Positions 57,823 through 64,000 of a stretch of DNA of 64,000 nt are shown in pieces. Under the pieces are notes generated by a model, which saw only the letters and a program-made list of their open reading frames with translations, searched no databases and had not been told where the DNA came from. This DNA comes from an uncultured Marinobacterium sp. (lineage in GTDB: Bacteria > Pseudomonadota > Gammaproteobacteria > Pseudomonadales > Balneatricaceae), in NCBI GenBank assembly GCA_947501565.1, contig CANMWJ010000006.1, positions 160,269-224,268 of the forward strand. The letters run 5' to 3'. The position numbers and the translations under genes are program-made. The first letter of the stretch is position 1. Each line of letters opens with the position of its first letter.

Positions 57823-59318
57823 CGGGCCTGGCTGGCAAACTGACTGAAAACTTTGAAGTCGCGTTCGCTGAGCGCTCCCTGCCCCAGTAATCGGTCACCA
57901 TACAACATGCCGATTACTCGCTTGTTCACCACCAGCGGTGCCAGTACAAATCCCTGACACTCCACCTGCTGAATAAAATCTTCCGGGATACGTTCATGCC
58001 AGCCGTTCTCATCCAGATCATTGACCAGCAACGTGGCCCCACGCTTGATTACCCGCAGGAACATATCGTTGTCTGTGCCATCGAATCCGCGCGAGAAATA
58101 ACTTTTCAGGCGGAAGGTGTTGTTGCCCTCGGCAACCTTGGCTTCTAACCGCTCACCATTGCGACTTAACAGACACAGTTGTGTGCGATCCAGATCGGTA
58201 CAACGCTGCATCGCCACAACGATCGTTTTCAGTACCTTGGGAATAGCGACGCCCTGGCTGATCATCTCCGTTACCTGATGCAGGTAATCCAGCTGCTTCT
58301 CAGCATCCCCGCTGACTCGCAAGGTCCGGCGACCACTCTCCACCGCAGCAGAACTATCCTCCGCCTCCGTATGCTGCGCGGTTATAAATGCCATCTGACG
58401 AACCAACTCATCCTTTTCGTCATCATTGCTAGGCGCATACTCCCGCACCATGCTGCGGCAACTTAATCCGTAGTCAGAGGCGATCTGAGCCACTTTCTGA
58501 TAACAGCGAAGTACGGACTCGTTGATCTGGTCACCGTTCAGCTCCGTTACCGCTTCGATACTTTCCACCAGCTCTGCGTAGGGATACTCATCACAGGCAT
58601 CCAGTCCATAAAGCTGTTCAAGCAGATGATACCCCACCCCCGCCAGCTGCACTGACTGATCACCAGTGCTATACGCCTCTTCGCGGGCCATCGCCTGCAC
58701 CACCTGTGGAGGGTGTCCCCAACTACGTGCCAGATCCTGGCCGATATCACTGAATGTACCGCCCAGGGCGTTTACCTGGATCTTGTGCCAGGAATGCTCA
58801 CCTTTCGCACGCAACTTGATCATGCGGCGGTAGAGCGCCGGCATGGTGTGCGCAACAACAACCTCTCCCAGACCGAACAACAACGCATTGATATAACACT
58901 CCTCCGCATCACCCACTTTATGGCTACGAATAGCCAGATCGCTGGCGATATTGGCGTTCAGAAACGCCCGCATCAGCAAACCGGGGACGTTCAGATCCGG
59001 ATAGTGCTTATGGAACCCCTCAATCAGTTTCAGGGTCAGGCAGAGGTTTTTGATCTGCTTAAAACCGATGGTGACCACCGCACGGGAAACAACGGTAATC
59101 GCCGCATTGCCGCGATGGTAAGAAGAGGAGTTAGCAATTTTGAGGACCTTCGCCGAAAGATTGGCATCTTTCATGATCGCCATCGCCAGCGCCATGGCAT
59201 CACTCTCTTCGGAGCTGCTGACCTGCTGGATGCGGTTCACAGTCGCACTGAACACCGGCAGGTCGCCGAGTTCATCCAGTTTGTCGTAAACGGTGCGCAG
59301 GGTATCGGAGTAGTTCAC
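57801..59318 (-). CDS. HDOD domain protein with C-terminal GAF-like domain
   Basis: A 505-residue cytosolic regulatory protein. Residues about 15-215 form an HDOD domain (DLPVFSATVNRIQQVSSSEESDAMALAMAIMKDANLSAKVLKIANSSSY), a helical signalling fold lacking HD catalytic residues. After a linker, residues about 340-505 resemble a GAF domain (RCTDLDRTQLCLLSRNGERLEAKVAEGN through CQGFVLAPLVVNKRVIGMLYGDR). The start is GTG 59318, with AAGGA upstream. It follows cobC by 30 nt on the same strand. Its role is unknown; similar proteins modulate c-di-GMP or stress signalling. Confidence 0.88.
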   Translation of the reverse strand: MNYSDTLRTVYDKLDELGDLPVFSATVNRIQQVSSSEESDAMALAMAIMKDANLSAKVLKIANSSSYHRGNAAITVVSRAVVTIGFKQIKNLCLTLKLIEGFHKHYPDLNVPGLLMRAFLNANIASDLAIRSHKVGDAEECYINALLFGLGEVVVAHTMPALYRRMIKLRAKGEHSWHKIQVNALGGTFSDIGQDLARSWGHPPQVVQAMAREEAYSTGDQSVQLAGVGYHLLEQLYGLDACDEYPYAELVESIEAVTELNGDQINESVLRCYQKVAQIASDYGLSCRSMVREYAPSNDDEKDELVRQMAFITAQHTEAEDSSAAVESGRRTLRVSGDAEKQLDYLHQVTEMISQGVAIPKVLKTIVVAMQRCTDLDRTQLCLLSRNGERLEAKVAEGNNTFRLKSYFSRGFDGTDNDMFLRVIKRGATLLVNDLDENGWHERIPEDFIQQVECQGFVLAPLVVNKRVIGMLYGDRLLGQGALSERDFKVFSQFASQARLALMKV

Positions 59319-59348
59319 TAACGGACGTCCTTGATAGATTTATGCAGA

Positions 59349-59972
59349 TCAATTTTGAGTGGAGTTAGCATCCAAAAGCGGCGTATTGCAGGTTACCAGC
59401 TCCGGCCAGCATTGTCCCTCGTCGAGGTAATAGCGTATGCGGGTAAAACAGGCATGATCCAACCTGATATGTGTCCAGCGGGCCGCCGCAATCTGCAGGC
59501 ACTCCGCGACCAGCGCCCGGATCACACCACCGTGGGTGACCAGCAACAGATGTTCGTCACTACCGTGCAGCAACTGCTCCCGCCCGATGCTGATCCGCTG
59601 CTGCAAGGCCTGCAGGGATTCACCTCCCGGAGGGGTAACATCTGCCGGATTTTGCCAGAACGCTTCCACCAGTTCGGGTTGCTGTGCGTGTACGTCGCTT
59701 AGCATACGCCCATCCCATTCGCCAAAATCGATTTCACTCAACCAGTCGACCTCGTCACAGGGCACATTGAGCAACCCCGCCCCCAGTTGAGCAGGATAGG
59801 CACAACGCGTCAGGGGGGAGTATAGAACTCTCTGCCAACCAGGCGAGCAGGACAAGGCCCCTGCCATCTGACGTTCGCCTTTTTCCGACAGTAATACGTC
59901 GGTCCGCCCCTGATAGATACCGTGGGTAGCAGTTTCGCCATGACGTAAAAGGTCCAGTGTCAGGGTTCGCAT
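59349..59972 (-). CDS. cobC: Histidine phosphatase, probable alpha-ribazole phosphatase CobC
   Basis: A 207-residue phosphoglycerate-mutase-fold protein with the catalytic LLRHGETATHGIYQGRTD motif, SPLTRCAYPAQ, the acid-base region WLSEIDFGEWDGRM and second catalytic His in LLVTHGGVIRAL. Next to cobT and cobU it most likely removes the 5' phosphate of alpha-ribazole or adenosylcobalamin phosphate. ATG 59972 has AGAGG upstream and gives the typical start; an in-frame ATG at 60041 overlaps cobT. Confidence 0.9.
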   Translation of the reverse strand: MRTLTLDLLRHGETATHGIYQGRTDVLLSEKGERQMAGALSCSPGWQRVLYSPLTRCAYPAQLGAGLLNVPCDEVDWLSEIDFGEWDGRMLSDVHAQQPELVEAFWQNPADVTPPGGESLQALQQRISIGREQLLHGSDEHLLLVTHGGVIRALVAECLQIAAARWTHIRLDHACFTRIRYYLDEGQCWPELVTCNTPLLDANSTQN

Positions 59973-59991
59973 TCGATCGCCTCTTAACCGG

Positions 59992-61068
59992 TCAGGTTTT
60001 ATCCGAAACACCGGCTTCATCAAAGGTTGCCATCTCCGCATGCAAATGACAGGCTGAGCGCATCAAGTCCACCGCGAGTGCGGCGCCACTGCCTTCACCG
60101 AGACGCATCGAGAGCTGCAACAAGGGTTTTGCTTGCAGATGCTCAAGAAGCAATCGGTGCCCTGGCTCAGCGGAGCAGTGACCGTAGATCAACCAGTCAG
60201 CGAGTTCTGGCTTAAGTTGCAGCGCAACCAACGCCGCCGCTGTGCTGATAAATCCATCGACCAGCACCGGAATACCAAGCTGCCCGGCGCGGATATACGC
60301 ACCGGTCATCGCGGCAATCTCAAAGCCCCCCATGCGCTGCAGCAGGGCCAGTGGCCTCTCCTCAAGATTCGGCTCCTGCATTAAATGCAGCTCCATTGCC
60401 TGCTGGATCAGTGCAGCCTTACGTACGACCTGGGCACTATCCAGTCCGGTACCCGGGCCCACCAGCTCAGCAGCGGATCGTTTCAGCAGCACCGCCGCCA
60501 ACGCACTGGCCGACGACGTGTTGCCGATCCCCATCTCACCGGCGATAAACAGATCCGGTTGTCGTTGCGCACAGGCATCCAGGCGTTCACACCCCACCAT
60601 CAATGCTTGAGCCAACTGGGCGTTATCCATAGCGGGCACAGACGAAAAGTCCTGAGTACCGGGTGCAATCACCCGACTGATAACCTGTTCATGTGGCGGC
60701 ACGGGCGCAACAGTCCCCAGATTGACCACTTCGAAACTCGCCCCTAAATAACGTGCAACCACTGATACCGCTGCACCGCCAAACGCGAAGTTCATCACCA
60801 TCTGTGCGGTCACTTCCTGCGGGTAGGCCGAAACCCCGACCGCTGCGATCCCATGATCGGCCGCAAACACCGACACCTGTACGTCATTCAGCTGCGGTTT
60901 GATCTGTCCCCGCATACCGGCAAGGCGCACCGCCAGCGCTTCCATGTCGCCCAACGCACCCAGCGGTTTAGTGAGCTGTGTCTGCCGTTTTTCGGCGGCC
61001 TGTTGTGCGGCCTGGTCGATCGCTTTAATCGGCTGCTCCAGCCACGCAAGCCTTGTCGGGATAGTCAT
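59992..61068 (-). CDS. cobT: Nicotinate-nucleotide:DMB phosphoribosyltransferase CobT
   Basis: Makes alpha-ribazole phosphate from nicotinate mononucleotide and dimethylbenzimidazole for the lower ligand of cobalamin. The 358-residue enzyme has TKPLGALGDMEALA, VFAADHGIAAVGVSAYPQEVTAQM, AGEMGIGNTSSASALAA and GFEIAAMTGAYI, with GHCSAEPGH in the substrate region. It overlaps cobU by 4 nt (ATGA). Confidence 0.96.
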   Translation of the reverse strand: MTIPTRLAWLEQPIKAIDQAAQQAAEKRQTQLTKPLGALGDMEALAVRLAGMRGQIKPQLNDVQVSVFAADHGIAAVGVSAYPQEVTAQMVMNFAFGGAAVSVVARYLGASFEVVNLGTVAPVPPHEQVISRVIAPGTQDFSSVPAMDNAQLAQALMVGCERLDACAQRQPDLFIAGEMGIGNTSSASALAAVLLKRSAAELVGPGTGLDSAQVVRKAALIQQAMELHLMQEPNLEERPLALLQRMGGFEIAAMTGAYIRAGQLGIPVLVDGFISTAAALVALQLKPELADWLIYGHCSAEPGHRLLLEHLQAKPLLQLSMRLGEGSGAALAVDLMRSACHLHAEMATFDEAGVSDKT

Positions 61069-61580
61069 CGCGGTTCTTTAATCTCCATCGGTAATCCGGC
61101 AACGGTAAGCGTCACCTGGTCACAGAGCTGTGCCAAACGTTGGTGCAACCAGCCGGTCTGATCCTGAAACTGCCTGCTCAACTCCCCCATCGGCACAATC
61201 CCCCATCCCACCTCGTTACTGACCATAATCAGGCTACCCGGCAGGATATCGAGCACGCTGTAGAGCGCTTCAACTTCGTGCTTAAGCTTATCGTCGCCGG
61301 ACAGCAATAAGTTAGTCATCCAGAGCGTGAGACAATCCACCAGCAAGCACACATCGTCTGCGGCCTCCCGGACTAATACATCGGCCAGCTGAAGCGGTTC
61401 TTCAACAACCTTCCAGTGTTCAGGACGCGCCTCTCGATGCTGCTGGATGCGTGCCTCCATCTCGGTGTCCATCGCTTGAGCGGTGGCGATATAAACGACT
61501 TTCTGGTCACTGGCCTGCGCCCGCTGTTCAGCCAAACGGCTTTTACCCGAACGAGCACCTCCTAAAATCAGCTGTTTCAT
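61065..61580 (-). CDS. cobU: Bifunctional adenosylcobinamide kinase/guanylyltransferase CobU
   Basis: Phosphorylates adenosylcobinamide and attaches GMP to form the GDP-cobinamide intermediate. The 171-residue product has the P-loop GGARSGKS at the start, VVYIATAQAMDTEMEARIQQHREARP, LVDCLTLWMTNLL and VSNEVGWGIVPMGELSRQF. ATG 61580 has GGAGAAGG upstream; an in-frame ATG at 61649 would overlap btuF more. It overlaps btuF by 4 nt. Confidence 0.95.
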   Translation of the reverse strand: MKQLILGGARSGKSRLAEQRAQASDQKVVYIATAQAMDTEMEARIQQHREARPEHWKVVEEPLQLADVLVREAADDVCLLVDCLTLWMTNLLLSGDDKLKHEVEALYSVLDILPGSLIMVSNEVGWGIVPMGELSRQFQDQTGWLHQRLAQLCDQVTLTVAGLPMEIKEPR

Positions 61581-62512
61581 TCCTTCTCCACCTGTGTACC
61601 TGTCGCCTGTGGATAACGTTGTTCTCGCGCCTGCTGAAAAAAGGCGCAAACCTGCTCGGCTCCCTCCACCGCGCGTACCGTCGCACGATGAACGTGATCC
61701 GCTTCAACGGAAAACAGGTGGCCGTTACGGACCGCAGTCACGTTCTGCCAGGGCTGCCAGACTTTCTGCCAATCTGGATTGTGTCGCTCCACGGCGGATA
61801 AAATCAGGTCTGGATTCGCTGCAATCACCGCCTCCACACCGATTCTGGGAGCAACTTCCGGGCGCTCGGCGAAAAGATTGCGACCACCGCACAACTGGAT
61901 AATCTGGTCGATCAACTGCGTATCGTTTGCGGTGATCAGCGGCTGGTGCCAAAGCTGATAGAAAACCGATAACACGGGTGCTGAAGCATAGCGTTCACGC
62001 AACCTCTGAACACGCGCCTCCATCGCTGCCGCCGCCTTCTCTGCAGACGCCTGACGGCCACTGACAATGCCTAAACGGCGTAAAGAGAGGGCGATCTCAG
62101 GAAAACTGTCGGGTGATTCCTGCAACACGGGAATCCCCAGCTGCTCAAGACGCGCAATTTGCCCTGGGGCAGTGCCGTCGATCCAGGCGACCACCAGATC
62201 TGGTTTGAGCGTCAGAATGCGCTCAATGTTCAGGTTGGCAAAATCTCCCACCTGCGGCAGAGCCTTGGCAGCGGGTGGATAGTCACTATAGGCCACCGCA
62301 CCGACCACCAGATCCCCCGCGCCCACCGCATACAGGTTTTCGGTCACATGCGGTGCGAGACTGATGATCCGCTGCGCGGGTTTTGTCAGCACCAGGCGCT
62401 GTCCCAGATCATCGACAACTGAGATCTCGGCCCATAGAGTTTGAGACCAGAGACCGCAGATGAGCACACCGCCCAGCCTGCTCAGGATCTTTTTGATGTA
62501 TTTTTTATACAT
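61577..62512 (-). CDS. btuF: Periplasmic cobalamin-binding protein (BtuF-like)
   Basis: A 311-residue class III substrate-binding protein with signal peptide (about 1-28, ending ...SQTLWA), then EISVVDDLGQRLVLTKPAQRIISLAPHVTENLYAVGA and a two-lobed fold joined by a helix (PDLVVAWIDGTAPGQIARLEQLGIPVL). BtuF proteins pass B12 to the BtuCD ABC transporter; btuC and btuD are not in this window, so specificity is by position in the cob operon. It heads btuF-cobU-cobT-cobC. No riboswitch was recognised in its upstream region. Confidence 0.88.
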   Translation of the reverse strand: MYKKYIKKILSRLGGVLICGLWSQTLWAEISVVDDLGQRLVLTKPAQRIISLAPHVTENLYAVGAGDLVVGAVAYSDYPPAAKALPQVGDFANLNIERILTLKPDLVVAWIDGTAPGQIARLEQLGIPVLQESPDSFPEIALSLRRLGIVSGRQASAEKAAAAMEARVQRLRERYASAPVLSVFYQLWHQPLITANDTQLIDQIIQLCGGRNLFAERPEVAPRIGVEAVIAANPDLILSAVERHNPDWQKVWQPWQNVTAVRNGHLFSVEADHVHRATVRAVEGAEQVCAFFQQAREQRYPQATGTQVEKE

Positions 62513-62686
62513 ATTATGAAATAATCAGCCAACTACCATAACTCACAGACAAGATGTCACTACCGGCGTTCAGCGGTCATTGACCAAAATATGTCGCAGT
62601 GAAATCTCTGGGGTTGCAACACCAGTCACTCGGATCTGGCGGCGAAGCAGTATAGCACCGCACAGGTTCCTCCGGAGGCAGCATTA

Positions 62687-63865
62687 ATGATCTCGATAGA
62701 CGAGCCGCGCAAAAGCTCACCCTTCGCTCTGTTTAACCTCGGTTTCCGCCCATTTTTTCTGCTAGGCGCAATCAGCGCAGCAGCAATGCTTGCCGTCTGG
62801 CTGGTGCTTTACAGTAGCGGTATGCGCCTTAACTACTACAGCAATACCCTCTATTGGCATGCCCACGAGATGTTGTTCGGCTTTACGCTGGCGATCATCG
62901 CCGGTTTTCTGCTAACCGCCGTACGCAACTGGACTTCGGTGCAGACCATCTTCGGCACACCGTTGGCATTACTGACCCTGCTCTGGGTCGGCGGGCGTGT
63001 GTTGCCGTTTATCCCGGTGGCACCCGATTGGTTAATTTCAGCGGTGGATCTGGCTTTTGCCCCCATCGTCGCGATTGCCGTCGCCTACCCGATCATCCGT
63101 TCCCGTAACTACCGCAACCTGCTGTTCATTCCTATCCTGAGCGCCTTTTTTATCGCCAACCTGTTGGTTCACCTGGAGATTATGGGTGTAACGGAAAATA
63201 CGGCCATGACCGGCCTGCACCTGGCCCTCTATCTGGTGGTGATGGTGATCACTGTCATCGGTGGAAGAGTTATTCCATTCTTCACTGAACGGGGTGTGCA
63301 GGGGGCTACGAGTCATCGCTACGCCTGGGTGGAGAAATCTGTTATTCCCGCGACTCTTATCTGGCTGATCGTTATGTTAGCCAATATAGAAATGCTGCAA
63401 CTACCTGTCTCATTGCTGCTGTTTGCACTGAGCCTGATCCGCTTGCAAGGCTGGTTCAGCGCGGCCATGTTCAAGGTACCGCTGGTCTGGGTACTGCACG
63501 CGGGTTATCTGTTTTTGACACTGGGCTTCGGGCTTACTGCTTTGGCTGGTCAGGGTATGGTGAGTAGCTCTATTGCGATCCACGCCTTTGCCGCAGGTGG
63601 TATCGGTTTACTGACACTGGGCATGATGGCCCGTGTATCCCTGGGACATACCGGACGGCCGCTCGCGATCGGCCCGATGATCATCAGTGCCTTTATCCTG
63701 ATGCTGCTTGCTGCGGTTATTCGTGTTGCGATTACCTGGCTGCCAATCCCCTACCTTGCCGGTCTTCACCTCTCCGGCACTCTCTGGATTCTGGCCTGGA
63801 TGCTGTTTCTGGTGCACTACCTACCGATTCTTTTGCGCCCCCGCGCTGACGGATTATTCGGTTAA
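62687..63865 (+). CDS. nnrS: NnrS-family haem-copper membrane protein
   Basis: A 392-residue polytopic membrane protein with about 12 helices and conserved histidines in LYWHAHEMLFGFTLAIIAGFLLTAVRNWTS, HLEIMGV and HAFAAGGIGLLTLGMMARVSLGHTGR. NnrS helps cells tolerate nitric oxide and is often controlled by NnrR or NsrR. GGAGGCAG precedes ATG 62687. It is divergent from btuF by 174 nt; I saw no confident FNR-, NnrR- or NsrR-type site in that gap. Confidence 0.92.
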   Translation: MISIDEPRKSSPFALFNLGFRPFFLLGAISAAAMLAVWLVLYSSGMRLNYYSNTLYWHAHEMLFGFTLAIIAGFLLTAVRNWTSVQTIFGTPLALLTLLWVGGRVLPFIPVAPDWLISAVDLAFAPIVAIAVAYPIIRSRNYRNLLFIPILSAFFIANLLVHLEIMGVTENTAMTGLHLALYLVVMVITVIGGRVIPFFTERGVQGATSHRYAWVEKSVIPATLIWLIVMLANIEMLQLPVSLLLFALSLIRLQGWFSAAMFKVPLVWVLHAGYLFLTLGFGLTALAGQGMVSSSIAIHAFAAGGIGLLTLGMMARVSLGHTGRPLAIGPMIISAFILMLLAAVIRVAITWLPIPYLAGLHLSGTLWILAWMLFLVHYLPILLRPRADGLFG

Positions 63866-63881
63866 GTAAAATACCGCACAC

Positions 63882-63916
63882 AAAAAAGCCTGCGTCGTTA
63901 AACGCAGGCTTTTTTA
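63882..63916 (+). terminator. Terminator after nnrS
   Basis: AAAAAAGCCTGCG and CGCAGGCTTTTTT pair around an 8-nt loop, with six or more Ts, 17 nt after the stop. Confidence 0.92.
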
Positions 63917-63923
63917 TTTAGAT

Positions 63924-64000
63924 TGTCCCGTCCTGAATAACGTTGACACTTTTCGATCATCAAATCGGAAGGTGTTATGAAATCAAGAACTAAGCGTACT
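63924..64000 (+). mobile_element. Probable left end of an IS3-like insertion sequence (truncated by the window)
   Basis: Directly behind the nnrS terminator is a segment beginning TGTCCCGTCCTGAATAACG, with the TG terminus typical of IS3-family ends. A new coding frame starts 53 nt later. The call rests on recall of IS3-like ends and of basic OrfA N-termini, with only 77 nt visible. Confidence 0.5.
63977..64000 (+). CDS. Start of a probable transposase OrfA (partial)
   Basis: ATG 63977, with GGAAGG upstream, opens a frame reading MKSRTKRT to the window edge. This basic start resembles IS3-family OrfA proteins, which begin with a helix-turn-helix. Only eight codons are visible. Confidence 0.4.

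Noticed and set aside
62513..62686. Riboswitch or FNR/NsrR site between btuF and nnrS
   Set aside because: No B12-box or GCCCCCGCAACGG-like core was seen. Half-matches such as AAGATG and TTGACCAAAATATG are too weak to call.

Overview
The window is chromosomal DNA from a gammaproteobacterium. The mra/dcw order, the lpoA-yraN-diaA-dolP and sspA/sspB clusters, an rplM-rpsI operon beside petABC, pilBCD-coaE-yacG and a Nudix-ThiE fusion together suggest a marine, respiring member of the Oceanospirillales/Alteromonadales/Pseudomonadales area. That placement is inferred from gene order and protein similarity by eye; no 16S rRNA is present. Coding density is high. No tRNA, rRNA, CRISPR or prophage was seen, and the only mobile DNA is what looks like the left end of an insertion sequence at the right edge.

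Layout. 1-3.9 kb (+): the end of pilB, then pilC, pilD, coaE and yacG (type IV pilus assembly, prepilin peptidase, CoA synthesis, gyrase inhibitor). 3.9-8.9 kb (-): Nudix/ThiE fusion, argJ, secA. 9.1-27 kb (-): lpxC, then the division and cell wall cluster, transcribed in the order mraZ-rsmH-ftsL-ftsI-murE-murF-mraY-murD-ftsW-murG-murC-ddl-ftsQ-ftsA-ftsZ. It is tightly packed with 1-8 nt overlaps and headed by a recognisable promoter and three MraZ boxes. 27-28.3 kb: a gene-poor stretch with a striking GC-rich 15-bp inverted repeat, a small CxxC protein and the RNase P RNA. 28.3-33.7 kb: rsmI, divergent from lpoA-yraN-diaA-dolP, then sspB/sspA. 33.8-38.9 kb (-): cytochrome bc1 (petABC), ribosomal proteins S9 and L13, and zapE.

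38.9-43.4 kb (-): lrgA/lrgB-like pair, a TMEM165/GDT1 cation exporter, and four molybdopterin genes (moaB, moeA, moaD, mobA). 43.5-47.4 kb: a PCuAC copper chaperone; a Fur-box promoter driving a 78-residue protein and a coiled-coil DUF2325 protein; and a divergent argO/argP pair. 47.4-53.6 kb: groES-groEL with a heat-shock promoter, fxsA, a short-chain dehydrogenase whose upstream region carries a direct repeat, ampG and yajQ. 53.7-64 kb: panE and a cobalamin region. That region holds a B12 riboswitch with btuB, a PduO-type adenosyltransferase, a Cys-rich exported protein, and a btuF-cobU-cobT-cobC operon ending in an HDOD-GAF protein. nnrS, its terminator and the putative IS end follow.

Most of the window is conserved housekeeping. 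The parts most likely to hold something undescribed are the Fur-controlled 78-aa + DUF2325 pair (44.2-45.7 kb), the inverted repeat with the small CxxC protein (27.4-27.8 kb), the repeats before the SDR gene (50.35-50.55 kb), and the HDOD-GAF gene attached to the cobalamin salvage operon.
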